Shown: positions 8,572-17,953, counted from the first letter of the stretch. The stretch: DNA of 64,000 bases from Paenibacillus stellifer (GCF_000758685.1 NZ_CP009286.1:464501-528500), one strand, 5' to 3'. A program made the numbers and translations. Notes: generated by a model from the letters alone, not told the origin.

Positions 8572-9281
8572 TGCGGGTGATCGCCTCCGACTGGCTGAAG
8601 ATCAGGGGAAGGGGCGTCTGGCTCCTTGCGCTGCTCGGTCCACTAGGGGTTATGGCTATCCAGGCGCTGAACTTCGGCCTCCGGCTTGATTATATGAAGT
8701 CCATTTATGCCGGACATCTGTGGGAAGGACTGCTGGAACAGACCATGCAGTTCGTGCCGATGACGCTGCTTCTGGGAAGCACGCTGATCTGCTCGCTGAT
8801 CGCGGGGATTGAGCATCAGACCGGCGCATGGAAGCAGCTGCTTGCGCTGCCGGTATCCCGCATCTCGGTATTCGTCTCCAAGCTGCTGCTGGCTCTGCTG
8901 CTGCTGTCGGTATCCTGCCTGCTGCTTCCCGTCTTTCTGGCGGCGCTCGGACTTCTCCTCGGGTTTCCGGCTGTGGAGCTTCCGGTTATCGATCTGCTGC
9001 GGACCGGATTTCCTTCCTTCGCGGCCGCCCTGCCTTTCACGGCACTGCAGCTGTGGCTCTCTCTGGTTTCGCGGAACCAGTCGCTTGCCGTATCGGTCGG
9101 CGTCATCACGGCCATTATGTCGCCTTTCCTGACGTCGCTCCCGGAATGGGTGCCGACCAACTGGGTCTATTACGCCTGGAGCGGGCCGGGAAGGCCAGGA
9201 TTTGCCGGAGCGGGCATCGCGCTTGGCCTGCTTCTGCTGATCCCGGGAGCCGTGCATTTCGGCCGGAAGGATGTGAGCTGA
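8568..9281 (+). CDS. ABC-2 type permease, LanE/BcrB-like (first)
   Basis: A 237-residue protein with about six membrane helices. It begins MMRVIASDWLKIRGRGVW, the amphipathic DWLK-R start usual in this permease class, and has GIEHQTGAWKQLLALPVSR after helix 2, a conserved cytosolic motif. The start overlaps the ATPase stop by four bases and has AAGGGAAGG upstream; the second ATG at 8571 is an alternative. It is one of two dissimilar permeases in the cassette, as in lantibiotic-immunity LanFEG systems. Confidence 0.87.
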   Translation: MMRVIASDWLKIRGRGVWLLALLGPLGVMAIQALNFGLRLDYMKSIYAGHLWEGLLEQTMQFVPMTLLLGSTLICSLIAGIEHQTGAWKQLLALPVSRISVFVSKLLLALLLLSVSCLLLPVFLAALGLLLGFPAVELPVIDLLRTGFPSFAAALPFTALQLWLSLVSRNQSLAVSVGVITAIMSPFLTSLPEWVPTNWVYYAWSGPGRPGFAGAGIALGLLLLIPGAVHFGRKDVS

Positions 9282-9282
9282 T

Positions 9283-10023
9283 ATGTCGAACAGCTATTTG
9301 AGAATGCTGTCGGCCGAGCGGCTCAAGCTGTCGGGCTCCCGGCTGTGGCTGCTTGCGGCGGCGAGTCCCGCCGTGGCAGTGCCCATCGGCCTGACGTCCT
9401 CCACGCCGGAGGGCGGGAAGCCCGATTGGAGCACGCTTCTGTCGTCGATGTCGCTGCTGCATGCGCTCCTGTTCCTTCCGGTGCTGTCCGGTCTGTACGC
9501 GGCGGTGCTGTGCCGTCATGAGCATGCGGACGGCGGCTGGAAGGCACTGCTGGCCCTTCCGGTGCCGCGTTCCTCCGTGTACCTGGGCAAATTTACAATG
9601 GCCGCCCTGCTGCTTGCGGCTACCCAGGTTCTGTTCGCTGCCGCCGAGGTTCTGACAGGCAAGGGAATGGGGCTTGAAGCTCCCATTCCCTGGTCCATTC
9701 TGCTTGGCAGTGCCGCCGCCGGCTGGCTGGCCTGTCTGCCGCTAGCCGCGCTGCAGCTCGCTGTCTCCCAGGCCTGGAGCAGCTTCGCCGCTCCGCTGGC
9801 CCTTACTGTCAGCCTGACGCTGCCGGGCATTCTGATCGTCAGCTCGGCGGCCTATGCGCCCTATTATCCGTGGGTTCAGCCCGCCCTTGCCATGCTTCCG
9901 CATGGGGGAGCGGCTTACAGGGCGCTCAATCTGCCGCTTCAAAGCCTGCTCGCGGTCGTGCCGGGCAGTCTGGTACTCTTTTTGGCTGCCGGCCTGCTGC
10001 TCTTTCGGCGTAAGGCGGTATAG
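9283..10023 (+). CDS. ABC-2 type permease, LanG-like (second)
   Basis: A 246-residue protein with about six membrane helices, starting one base after the stop of the first permease. It repeats the family pattern (MLSAERLKLSGSRLW at the start and CRHEHADGGWKALLALPVPR after helix 2), so it is a diverged paralogue of the preceding gene. The two would form the heterodimeric channel driven by the ATPase at 7660-8571. No lantibiotic precursor or modification gene is nearby, so the system is more likely resistance or sensing than self-immunity. Confidence 0.87.
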   Translation: MSNSYLRMLSAERLKLSGSRLWLLAAASPAVAVPIGLTSSTPEGGKPDWSTLLSSMSLLHALLFLPVLSGLYAAVLCRHEHADGGWKALLALPVPRSSVYLGKFTMAALLLAATQVLFAAAEVLTGKGMGLEAPIPWSILLGSAAAGWLACLPLAALQLAVSQAWSSFAAPLALTVSLTLPGILIVSSAAYAPYYPWVQPALAMLPHGGAAYRALNLPLQSLLAVVPGSLVLFLAAGLLLFRRKAV

Positions 10024-10051
10024 TCCGGCGTGATCTGCACTCCGACTCCGA

Positions 10052-10081
10052 TGGACAGCGGCCCTGTTTTTTTCTTATAAT
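10052..10081 (+). promoter_or_regulatory. Promoter of the ArsR/SmtB gene
   Basis: TGGACA (10052-10057) and TATAAT (10076-10081) are 18 bases apart, 39 bases before the ATG. Unlike the ATPase promoter at 12010, no ATATGA-type palindrome accompanies it. Confidence 0.6.
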
Positions 10082-10120
10082 ATCAGCAGGGAAGAAATCG
10101 GGCCTTAAGGAGGGAAACAG

Positions 10121-10486
10121 ATGAAACCGGCAGCAATTGAGGAATGCGACAACACCTGCAGCGGCTCAGAGATTTTACTCGATGATATCCGTTCGGCAAT
10201 GCCGGAGAGATCGACAACCGACAAGATGGCAGAGCTGTTCAAGGCGCTTGGCGATCCGACCCGGGTTCGGATGATTTACGCCCTGTCCCGCCAGGAGCTA
10301 TGTGTGCACGACCTGTCGGCCATCCTGGATATGGGCCAGTCGGCGGTGTCCCATCAGCTTCGCTACCTGCGGAATTTGCGGATCGTGAAGCGGCGCAAGG
10401 AAGGCAAGACGGTATTCTACTCGCTTAGCGACGCGCATGTCGAGCAGATCGTGCTGCAGACGTTTGAGCATATCCGGCATGAATAG
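10121..10486 (+). CDS. ArsR/SmtB-family metal-sensing repressor
   Basis: A 121-residue winged-helix repressor. Two classical metal sites can be read. The alpha-3N site is an N-terminal Cys pair in EECDNTC plus ELCVHDLS at the start of helix 3, as in CadC and ZiaR. The alpha-5 site in the last helix is D-x-H, ten residues, then H-x-x-H (DAHVEQIVLQTFEHIRHE), matching the zinc ligands of CzrA/SmtB. The recognition helix contains GQSAVSHQLRYLR. It probably senses Zn, Cd or Pb and is the best candidate to bind the palindrome before the P1B-ATPase 1.6 kb away. AAGGAGGG precedes the ATG. Confidence 0.92.
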   Translation: MKPAAIEECDNTCSGSEILLDDIRSAMPERSTTDKMAELFKALGDPTRVRMIYALSRQELCVHDLSAILDMGQSAVSHQLRYLRNLRIVKRRKEGKTVFYSLSDAHVEQIVLQTFEHIRHE

Positions 10487-10531
10487 GCATGGGCAGCGGC
10501 GGCATCGCCGCAATTCATAACGAATACATCA

Positions 10532-10564
10532 AAGGCGGAAGACCCTGAGGGTCCCCGCCTTTTT
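10532..10564 (+). terminator. Intrinsic terminator after the ArsR gene
   Basis: AGGCGGAAGACC and GGGTCCCCGCCT form a stem with a CTGA loop, followed by TTTTT. Confidence 0.85.
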
Positions 10565-10606
10565 AAGTGAGCTTTTTTATGTATGAGCTGAAGTTGCAGA
10601 TGAGCT

Positions 10607-11392
10607 TTATTGGATGCTGTTGATTCCTTGACCCGCGGCTCCGGGAAGCGGAGTTCTTCTCAGGCTGAGCGCCAGCCAGACGCAGTATGCTGCGAGCAGA
10701 GCGAGAATTGCCAGGTCAATGCCCAGATAGGCGTCGCTGTTGTCGTTGCCGACGTACTGGATGAAGTTGTGAAGAAAGTGAAAAAGAATGAGCGGGAGAA
10801 TATTGCGGTTCCGGATCATGAGCAGCGCCAGCGCGCCTCCGAGGAGCAGGGCATAGACGATTTGAAGAACAGTCTGGAAGGCATCCTGCCCGGAAAGGAC
10901 GCTCAGCACATGGGTAACACCGAAGAGCACGGAAGAGGTAATGACAGCCGTACGGACGCTCTTGGGGCGGAGAATGTTCACGATGAGGCCGCGGTAAATG
11001 CTCTCTTCCACAAAGCCTACCAGCAGCGTGAAGCCGAGGTAGAACAGCACTTCGGAAGCCTCAATCTGACGGAAGCCCTTCAGGGCGATAATGACAAGCA
11101 CCGCAAGCAGCGGGAGGTAGTAGCCCCAGTCTCCCTTTGGAATCGACGACAGGGAGCGGAAGCCGTAGAAGCCCCATTTGCGCTTCAGGGTGTAGTAGAT
11201 AGCCAGAACGGCCGCAATCGGGATGTAGGAGATCAGGATGGGAGCGGAGACGCTCAGCTCTTTAATAGTCGCGTAGGCTCCCGCCATGAAGACTGCGATG
11301 AACAGCAGCGCTTCGATCAGAACGACGGCCAGCACAGGGCGCTTCTCAGTGAACGATTTAGCGGATGATTTTTTATTTGTCTGGGTTGACAT
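10607..11392 (-). CDS. CPBP-family intramembrane metalloprotease
   Basis: A 261-residue protein with about eight membrane helices. The CPBP (Abi/Rce1-like) motifs are present: EESIYRG (motif 1, EExxxR), FGVTHVL (motif 2) and HFLHNF (motif 3). Such glutamyl intramembrane proteases cleave prenylated or other membrane peptides and some give bacteriocin self-immunity. Its start overlaps the end of the PadR gene by 20 bases, so the two form an operon and the regulator probably controls the protease. The substrate is unknown. Confidence 0.88.
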   Translation of the reverse strand: MSTQTNKKSSAKSFTEKRPVLAVVLIEALLFIAVFMAGAYATIKELSVSAPILISYIPIAAVLAIYYTLKRKWGFYGFRSLSSIPKGDWGYYLPLLAVLVIIALKGFRQIEASEVLFYLGFTLLVGFVEESIYRGLIVNILRPKSVRTAVITSSVLFGVTHVLSVLSGQDAFQTVLQIVYALLLGGALALLMIRNRNILPLILFHFLHNFIQYVGNDNSDAYLGIDLAILALLAAYCVWLALSLRRTPLPGAAGQGINSIQ

Positions 11393-11915
11393 GGTTTAGA
11401 CTCTTCCTCTCCATAATGTTTTGAATCCATTCTCGCTGCATCTTCGCATGCATCAGGCCGTAATCCAGCACTGACACGCGGTAATAATAATCCTCGGGAC
11501 GTTCGATTCCCGCCAGCTCGCTCTCCACGACGGAACGGACCGCATCCAGCTCCCGGACCTCGCGTTCGGCGGCATGACGGTATCCCTGAAGATGCTCCAT
11601 CCGAATCCCCTCCTCCAGATAATCGAAAAAGAATACCCGGATCAGCAGCTCCCGCCGGGAGTTCTGCGGCTCTGCCAGCCACTGCATAAATGCCTCTCTG
11701 CCTTCCGGCAGCAGCGCATACAGCTTGCGGTTCTTGCTGTCGGCGGTTTCCTTCATCGACACATGTCCCTTGTCCGCCAGCCGCTTCAGTGCGGGGTAGA
11801 GACTTCCATAGCTTGCATTGTAAAAATGGCCCACGGTGCTGTCGATCGTCTTCTTCAGGTCATAGCCGCTCATTTCGCCTTCCATCAGCATGCCGAGCAG
11901 TACAAATTCAAGCAA
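11373..11915 (-). CDS. PadR-family transcriptional regulator
   Basis: About 180 residues with an N-terminal winged helix (EFVLLGMLMEGEMSGYDLKKTID, then FYNASYGSLYPALKRLADKGHV) and a C-terminal helical dimerisation domain (Vir_C). GAGGTG lies six bases before the TTG at 11915; a GTG at 11924 lies inside that site and a TTG at 11921 touches it, so 11915 is preferred. PadR proteins usually repress their own operon and are released by phenolics or antibiotics. The downstream overlapping gene is the CPBP protease. Confidence 0.88.
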   Translation of the reverse strand: MLEFVLLGMLMEGEMSGYDLKKTIDSTVGHFYNASYGSLYPALKRLADKGHVSMKETADSKNRKLYALLPEGREAFMQWLAEPQNSRRELLIRVFFFDYLEEGIRMEHLQGYRHAAEREVRELDAVRSVVESELAGIERPEDYYYRVSVLDYGLMHAKMQREWIQNIMERKSLNHVNPDK

Positions 11916-12009
11916 TTTCAACACCTCAATGTATCGTTTAGATATATCTATTTGATACGTTAATTATACCCGGCTTCCAGATTTCGTCAACACTTTTTTT
12001 TGGAACGGA

Positions 12010-12074
12010 TTGACACTGAAAAAGGATGGGGCATATAATGTCGGTAAGAACATATGAACAGTTGCTCATATGTT
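12010..12074 (+). promoter_or_regulatory. Consensus promoter with 12-2-12 ArsR/SmtB operator
   Basis: TTGACA (12010-12015) and TATAAT (12034-12039) are both perfect, 18 bases apart. Directly downstream, AACATATGAACA (12049-12060) and TGCTCATATGTT (12063-12074) form an inverted repeat with a two-base centre and one mismatch per arm. This is the classical 12-2-12 operator of CzrA/CadC/SmtB repressors, placed over the transcription start, so bound repressor would block initiation. Confidence 0.88.
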
Positions 12075-12106
12075 AATCGTAAGCTTTACGAAAGGGGCTG
12101 GAGGCG

Positions 12107-14461
12107 TTGAGCACGATAGAGCCGACAGAGAAACGGCAATGGATACTCGAAGGTTTGGACTGCGCGAACTGCGCGATGAAAATTGAGAATCGGGTAAAAA
12201 AGATGGAGGGCGTCGCCTCCTGTTCCGTCAATTTCGCAACGAAGACATTGACCGTGGAGACGGACAGCCGCTTTCCGGGAGAGGAGCAGGTGCGGAAGAC
12301 GGTCGTTTCCCTGGAGCCGCATGTGAAGGTTCTGGAGAAAAGATCGTCCGGAGCGGTGCGGACTCCCCGGAATGTGAAAGTCCGGACGGACGGAGCGGAG
12401 CTGCGTTCTCTCCGTCCCGTTCATGCCCATGATTCTGCGGCTGCTGCCGATGCTCCGGCTCACAGCCATGCTCATGAGCAAGGGCAACCGCATTCGCATG
12501 GTCATGAGCATTCACATGGGCATTCGCATGAGCACGGGGAGGCCCACGCTCATGGTAATGAAGCCCGCGCGGCATCGGGAGAGGGACATGCCCACAGCCA
12601 TGGAGAAGGCGGCACGCGGAAGACGGTGCTGCGAATTGCGGCCGGCGCCCTGCTTGCCGCAGCCGGTTATCTGGTTCCTTCCGGCGGCTACCTGGAGCTG
12701 GGGCTGTTCCTTCTGGCCTATCTCGCGGCCGGAGGCAGCGTAGTCTGGCAGGCCGTCCGGAATTTGTTCCGCGGCGAGGTGTTCGACGAGAACTTTCTGA
12801 TGGCTCTGGCGACAGTGGGCGCCTTCGCAATCGGCCAATACCCGGAAGGTGTCGCCGTCATGCTGTTCTATCAGGTCGGCGAGCTGTTCCAGGACCTTGC
12901 CGTGAACCGTTCCCGGCGCTCCATCACGGCGCTGATGGATATCCGGCCGGAGACGGCCAGAGTGCGCTTCGCTGACGGAGGAACGCAGATCATGTCTCCT
13001 GAGCAGGTGGAGATCGGGGATATTATCGTGGTGCAGCCCGGCGAGAAGGTTCCGCTGGACGGTACGGTAATTGAAGGCAGCGCCATGATGGATACCTCGG
13101 CGCTGACAGGTGAGTCGGTGCCGCGCTCGGCGGAGAAGGGAACCGCCGTGCTCAGCGGATTCATCAACAAGAACGGCGTCGTCGCCATCGAGGTTACCCA
13201 AATATTCGAGCAGTCCGCCGTCTCCAAAATTCTGGAGCTTGTCGAGAATGCTTCGAACAACAAAGCCAAGACCGAGAACTTCATCACCCGGTTCGCCCGT
13301 GCTTACACCCCGGTAGTGGTCATTGCGGCTGCGCTGCTGGCCGTAGTGCCGCCGCTCGTCATCAGCGGAGCGACCTTCTCCGACTGGATTTACCGGGCGC
13401 TGGTCTTCCTTGTCATCTCTTGTCCTTGCGCGCTTGTCGTCTCCATCCCGCTCGGCTTCTTCGGCGGCATCGGCGCGGCTTCCCGCAGCGGCATTCTGGT
13501 CAAGGGAAGCAATTACCTGGAGGCGCTGAACGATGTAAAGACCGTCGTGTTCGACAAGACGGGGACGCTGACCAAGGGGCAGTTCAAAGTAACGGAAATC
13601 AATCCGGCGGAAGGCACGAAGAAGGAAGAGCTGCTGCGGCTCGCCGCTTATGCCGAGAGCCATTCGGGCCACCCGATCGCCGAGTCGATTCTGGCGGCTT
13701 ACGGGGATGAAATTTCGGCAGGCGCCGTGACGGATTACGAGGAGATTTCGGGCCACGGCATCCGGGCCGCCATCGAAGGGCGGACGGTGCTGGCGGGGAA
13801 CGCGCGGCTTATGAAGCGCGAGGGAATTGCCTTCCGCGAGCCGAAGGCAGCCGGAACCGTCGTCCATCTCGCCGAAGACGGCCGGTATGCTGGCAGCATC
13901 GTGATCGCCGACGAGGTGAAGGATGATGCGGCCCGCGCCATCGCCTCTCTCCGTGATGCCGGCATAACGAAGACGGTCATGCTGACCGGTGACGCGGCGG
14001 CCGTCGCGGAGGAAGTCGGAAAGCGTCTTGGCGTCGACGAGGTTCATGCCGAGCTTCTGCCGCAGCACAAGGTAGAGAGAATCGAACGGCTGGAAGCGGA
14101 GACGCGGGGAACGGGCAAAATCGCCTTCGTCGGCGACGGCATCAATGACACACCGGTGCTGGCCCGGGCAGATGTGGGGATCGCGATGGGCGGTCTCGGC
14201 TCGGATGCGGCTATCGAAGCGGCCGACATTGTAATTATGACCGACGAACCATCCAAGATCGGAACGGCCATCGGCATCGCGCGGCGGACAAGAGCCATTG
14301 TCTGGCAAAATATCGTGCTGGCGCTCGGGGTCAAGGGAGCGTTTCTGCTACTCGGAGCTTTCGGCATTGCCACCATGTGGGAGGCAGTCTTCTCGGATGT
14401 GGGCGTTACCGTACTCGCCGTTCTCAACAGCATGAGAGCGCTGCGGCGTGTCGAAGTCTGA
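12107..14461 (+). CDS. Zn/Cd/Pb-exporting P1B-type ATPase
   Basis: A 784-residue heavy-metal pump. It has an N-terminal HMA domain with GLDCANC (about 17-23), then a His-rich linker of about 70 residues (many HSHGHEH-type units, about 105-165), membrane helices with the CPC motif in SCPCALVVS, the phosphorylation site DKTGT, HP motif SHSGHP and hinge GDGIND. CPC with these helices fits the P1B-2 (ZntA/CadA) class rather than a copper pump. It starts at a TTG with AAAGGGG upstream. The promoter carries an ArsR operator, so expression should rise with Zn, Cd or Pb. The His-rich linker may bind or buffer zinc. Confidence 0.93.
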   Translation: MSTIEPTEKRQWILEGLDCANCAMKIENRVKKMEGVASCSVNFATKTLTVETDSRFPGEEQVRKTVVSLEPHVKVLEKRSSGAVRTPRNVKVRTDGAELRSLRPVHAHDSAAAADAPAHSHAHEQGQPHSHGHEHSHGHSHEHGEAHAHGNEARAASGEGHAHSHGEGGTRKTVLRIAAGALLAAAGYLVPSGGYLELGLFLLAYLAAGGSVVWQAVRNLFRGEVFDENFLMALATVGAFAIGQYPEGVAVMLFYQVGELFQDLAVNRSRRSITALMDIRPETARVRFADGGTQIMSPEQVEIGDIIVVQPGEKVPLDGTVIEGSAMMDTSALTGESVPRSAEKGTAVLSGFINKNGVVAIEVTQIFEQSAVSKILELVENASNNKAKTENFITRFARAYTPVVVIAAALLAVVPPLVISGATFSDWIYRALVFLVISCPCALVVSIPLGFFGGIGAASRSGILVKGSNYLEALNDVKTVVFDKTGTLTKGQFKVTEINPAEGTKKEELLRLAAYAESHSGHPIAESILAAYGDEISAGAVTDYEEISGHGIRAAIEGRTVLAGNARLMKREGIAFREPKAAGTVVHLAEDGRYAGSIVIADEVKDDAARAIASLRDAGITKTVMLTGDAAAVAEEVGKRLGVDEVHAELLPQHKVERIERLEAETRGTGKIAFVGDGINDTPVLARADVGIAMGGLGSDAAIEAADIVIMTDEPSKIGTAIGIARRTRAIVWQNIVLALGVKGAFLLLGAFGIATMWEAVFSDVGVTVLAVLNSMRALRRVEV

Positions 14462-14556
14462 TACTAAAGTCCTGAAATCATTTCCTTTTATCTAATAATA
14501 TTGTCGAATCTTTCCGATATAAGTATTTGGAAATATTTATACTCGGAGGGAAAGCT

Positions 14557-16554
14557 ATGAAATCAATCTCATTCAGGGGCCGGCCGATGTCGATTCGTGC
14601 AAAATGGTCCCTGGCCCAGCTTGCGGTGGCCATCGTGCCCCTGCTGGGAGTAACCATCTTTCTCATCAGCTATTTCGGAGGAGTCACGCGGGAGGAGAAC
14701 CAGGAGCAGGCAAGACAGATTCTGCAATCCAACAGCATGAGAATCAAGGAATGGCTGGATGCCAAGACATCGGCGGTTCAGGAACTCGCCGCGAAGCATA
14801 AGGAGCTGGACTTGAGCCAGCCGAAGACGGTATTCCCGGTCCTGCAGGCACTGGAAGACAGCGACAAGCAGACCGAGGGCTACAGCGTTATCGGCCGCGA
14901 CGGGCAGCTGCTCAACGCTCTGGGATTGACGGCTGACATGAGCAAATCGGCGTATTTTACCCAGGCGAAAGCGCAGCTGGTCCCGGCGGTTAATGAAATG
15001 TCCTATCTGGACGCGGTGAAGAAATATATTATTCCGGTCATCGTGCCGCTTACGGATTCCAGCAAGCAGTTCGCGGGCGGCATTGCTTTCTCGGTGACGC
15101 CGGAAGTGCTGACCGCAATGAGCAAGAGCATTCAGCTGGAGAAGTCCGGCTATGCTTCCGTCGTCTCGGGAGAGGGGCAGTATTACGCTTATCCCGATGA
15201 GAAGCGGATCGGCAAGAAGATGGCGGATTTCGCATCATCGTCGGATGTCAAAGCGGCGGTAAAGAATATTCTCGGCAAAGAGAACGGCTCCGAAACGTAC
15301 CGTGAGAACGGAAAGAAGGTTATTACATACTTTGAGAAGATCCCGGGCACCGACTGGCGGCTTCTTCTTACCGTTCCGGAGGCGGAGATCTACAACAGCG
15401 TGAACAAGGCGCAGCTCCTTACGCTGTTGATCGTACTGGTTGCGGTTATTATCATTGGAGCTGCCGCGCTCTTCCTTACCCGGCTTGCAACGAAGCCGAT
15501 TCTGGCAGTATCGCGTTCCGTCACCCGGCTGGCGGACGGGCATCTGGATGAACGGGTGGAGGTAGCTTCCCAGGATGAAATCGGGCGTCTGTGCGCGGGT
15601 ATCAACGACATGGCGCAGTCGCTCTCGGAAATCGTGGGCAATATCAAGAGCACGGCATCCGAAGTCTCGTTCTCTTCCAGTACGCTGCTGGAGGCGGTTC
15701 AATATTCTTCGGACAGTCTGGGGCAGGTAGCTTCGGATATTCAGGAGACGGCGGCGGGAATGGAGAGCCAGTTCGTCGGCGTCGAGCAGTCCGCCAGAGC
15801 CACGGAGGAAATGGCGGTGGGCGTGCAGCGGATCGCCGAATCTTCTTCCACGGTGTCCGAGGGTGCCGACGGAGTGGCGGAGGAAGTCGAGAAGGGCTAT
15901 GTTGTCATTCATTCCGCGCTCAAGCAAATGGATGCTATCGGCTTATCGGCTCGCCAGACAGCCGATATGATCGAACGCCTTACCCGGCATTCGTCGGAGA
16001 TCGGCGAAATCGTCCATGTGATTTCGGATATTGCCAGCCAGACATCGCTGCTGTCTCTGAACGCATCCATCGAAGCCGCCCGGGCCGGCGAGCATGGCCG
16101 CGGCTTCGGGGTAGTTGCCGAGGAGGTCAAGAAGTTGGCTGAGCAGACCGGCCAATCCGTTGCCAGTATTTCGGATCTCATACGCGAGGTGCAGGAGACG
16201 ACAGCAACGGCGGCCGCTTCCATGACCGGAAATATGGGAGAAATCGAGGCGGGCATCGCCCAAATGCGGGATGCCGGAGAGTCGTTCGACCATATCCGGG
16301 CCTCCATCCGGGAAGTATCGCTTCAGATGCAGGATGTATCGGCAACGACGGAGCAGATTTCGGCGGGCACCGAGGAGATCAACGCATCGATGGCGGAGAT
16401 GTACAATTCCATCGGCAAGTCGATGAAGAAATCCCGGCAGGTCGTTCAGTCCTCGCAGGAACAGGTGGCGCTGATGGCGGAGATGGCGATCTCCGTTCAG
16501 CAGATGAACGGTTTGATGAGCGAACTGGAGAAGCAAATCCAGCGTTTTGCGTAA
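14557..16554 (+). CDS. Methyl-accepting chemotaxis protein with dCache sensor
   Basis: A 665-residue chemoreceptor started at the ATG at 14557 (CGGAGGG site). Order: a basic N-terminus, a first membrane helix (about 20-42), an extracellular dCache-type domain (to about 285), a second helix (about 288-312), HAMP (about 315-365), and a long cytoplasmic coiled coil with the conserved hairpin tip around [20 protein letters not shown]. It signals to CheA through CheW; the ligand is unknown. It is monocistronic and ends at the terminator at 16593-16639. Confidence 0.94.
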   Translation: MKSISFRGRPMSIRAKWSLAQLAVAIVPLLGVTIFLISYFGGVTREENQEQARQILQSNSMRIKEWLDAKTSAVQELAAKHKELDLSQPKTVFPVLQALEDSDKQTEGYSVIGRDGQLLNALGLTADMSKSAYFTQAKAQLVPAVNEMSYLDAVKKYIIPVIVPLTDSSKQFAGGIAFSVTPEVLTAMSKSIQLEKSGYASVVSGEGQYYAYPDEKRIGKKMADFASSSDVKAAVKNILGKENGSETYRENGKKVITYFEKIPGTDWRLLLTVPEAEIYNSVNKAQLLTLLIVLVAVIIIGAAALFLTRLATKPILAVSRSVTRLADGHLDERVEVASQDEIGRLCAGINDMAQSLSEIVGNIKSTASEVSFSSSTLLEAVQYSSDSLGQVASDIQETAAGMESQFVGVEQSARATEEMAVGVQRIAESSSTVSEGADGVAEEVEKGYVVIHSALKQMDAIGLSARQTADMIERLTRHSSEIGEIVHVISDIASQTSLLSLNASIEAARAGEHGRGFGVVAEEVKKLAEQTGQSVASISDLIREVQETTATAAASMTGNMGEIEAGIAQMRDAGESFDHIRASIREVSLQMQDVSATTEQISAGTEEINASMAEMYNSIGKSMKKSRQVVQSSQEQVALMAEMAISVQQMNGLMSELEKQIQRFA

Positions 16555-16592
16555 TAGACCGGTTATACCGGCGGCATAACAAAGATAATAAA

Positions 16593-16639
16593 GGGGCGAT
16601 CCCGGCCATGATATGGCCTGCGGGATCGCCCCATTTTTT
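16593..16639 (+). terminator. Strong intrinsic terminator after the chemoreceptor gene
   Basis: GGGGCGATCCC and GGGATCGCCCC flank an inner GCCAT/ATGGC stem, followed by TTTTTT. Confidence 0.88.
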
Positions 16640-16735
16640 GTCCCGGGATGTTCCTGATGTCCCGGGATGTTCTCGGATGTTCCGGTATGTTCTCGGATGT
16701 CCCGGTATGTCTCGGATGTTCCGGGATGCTCCGGG
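16639..16735. repeat. Tandem repeat, about 20-bp unit, five degenerate copies
   Basis: Units of 19-20 bases of the form TGTYCCGGKATGTTCTCGGA follow each other directly: starts at about 16639, 16658, 16678, 16698 and 16717. The array begins at the T-run of the chemoreceptor terminator and lies downstream of the convergent LDH-like gene. It is noncoding in all frames examined. Confidence 0.8.
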
Positions 16736-16826
16736 TAAATGCCGGGAGGCCGAAGCCTGCCCCGGAAATCGCTTGCGATAGATGCAGGCGGCGGAACCGG
16801 AACTTGAATCCGTCAGCGGATCGCCC

Positions 16827-17786
16827 TTAAGCCCCGGCAGGCTTCAAGCTATCGATTCCGGCGCGGATTATATTGCACGAGGAGAGGAACTTGGCGTTCT
16901 CCTCTTCGTTGAGATTCAGTTCAAGCAGCTCCTGGATGCCCTCGCCGGCAATGATGGCGGGCGCGCCGATGCAGATGCCGCTCTGGCCGTATTCCCCGTC
17001 CAGGATGGCGGAGACCGCGATGATCTTGTGCTCGTCGTTCAGAATGGAACGGGTAATATAGGCAAGCGCGCTGCCGATTCCGAAATGGGTAGAGCCCTTG
17101 CGGGTGAAGATCTCCCAGCCGGCATCCTTCGTCTTGCGGGCGATATCGTTCAAATCCAGATGCTTGAAGCGTTCGCGGTGCTGCTCCAGAATATGCAGAA
17201 TCGGCTTGCCGCCGATGGTTACATGCGACCAGGCGACAAACTGCGATTCGCCGTGTTCTCCCATAGCATAACCGTTGACGCTGCGGGGATCGATCGAGAA
17301 CACTTCCGAGAGCAGCGTCTTCAGCCGTGATGAGTCGATTGAGGTTCCCGTTCCGATTACCCGGTGGCGGGGAAGCCCCGATATTTGCCATACGAGATAA
17401 GTTACAATATCAACCGGGTTCGCAGCAATCACAAAGATCCCGTCGAAGCCGCTTGCCATGATTGGTTCAACAATGCTGCGGGTAATGACCGCCGCTTCAT
17501 CCAGTACATCAAGCCGGGTCTGGCCCGCCTTCGGGTTCGCTCCCGCCGTCAAAATCACAATGTCCATACTGCCGCAGTCGCTTGCAGTTCCGGCGTAGAC
17601 TTTGGTGCGCGTTCCCATGAAATCCGCGCAGTGCGACAGATCGAGCGCTTGGGCCATCGCCCGGTCGTAAGTGCGGTCGACCATCATAATTTCATCGCAG
17701 ATGGATTGATTGACCATGGAATAGGCGCAGCTGGAGCCGACCATCCCGGAGCCGACGATCGCCACTTTTCTTGATTTGCTTTTCAT
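16827..17786 (-). CDS. L-lactate dehydrogenase-like 2-hydroxyacid dehydrogenase
   Basis: A 319-residue NAD-dependent enzyme of the LDH/MDH family. The Rossmann start is [12 protein letters not shown], the acidic NAD-binding residue is in MMVD, NPVD follows strand 5, the catalytic His is in GEHGESQF, and the substrate Arg lies in TSIDSSRLK. In the mobile specificity loop, where LDHs have ANQKPGETR, this protein has ANPKAGQTR: the usual Gln-102 is Pro, while Arg-109 remains. The true substrate may therefore be a bulkier 2-oxo acid (L-HicDH-like) rather than pyruvate. Monocistronic. Confidence 0.85.
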   Translation of the reverse strand: MKSKSRKVAIVGSGMVGSSCAYSMVNQSICDEIMMVDRTYDRAMAQALDLSHCADFMGTRTKVYAGTASDCGSMDIVILTAGANPKAGQTRLDVLDEAAVITRSIVEPIMASGFDGIFVIAANPVDIVTYLVWQISGLPRHRVIGTGTSIDSSRLKTLLSEVFSIDPRSVNGYAMGEHGESQFVAWSHVTIGGKPILHILEQHRERFKHLDLNDIARKTKDAGWEIFTRKGSTHFGIGSALAYITRSILNDEHKIIAVSAILDGEYGQSGICIGAPAIIAGEGIQELLELNLNEEENAKFLSSCNIIRAGIDSLKPAGA

Positions 17787-17953
17787 AAGCCCATCCTCGC
17801 TTTTCTCTTGAATGCATCATTTCTTCAGGTCCGAAAGTCCGGTCTGTGCTTATAGTTTACCTTATTCGCAGTTAAGTTACCTGACATGGGTGAAAAAAGG
17901 TACATGTCTCCGGCGCGTTTCGTGAAAGTTAAGAGGCGGGTATAAGCGCCAAA

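Noticed and set aside
10607..11392. CPBP protease as a pheromone-processing partner of the ComX-like peptide
   Set aside because: CPBP proteases can cleave prenylated substrates, but the gene is 10 kb away and tied to PadR; no link is visible.
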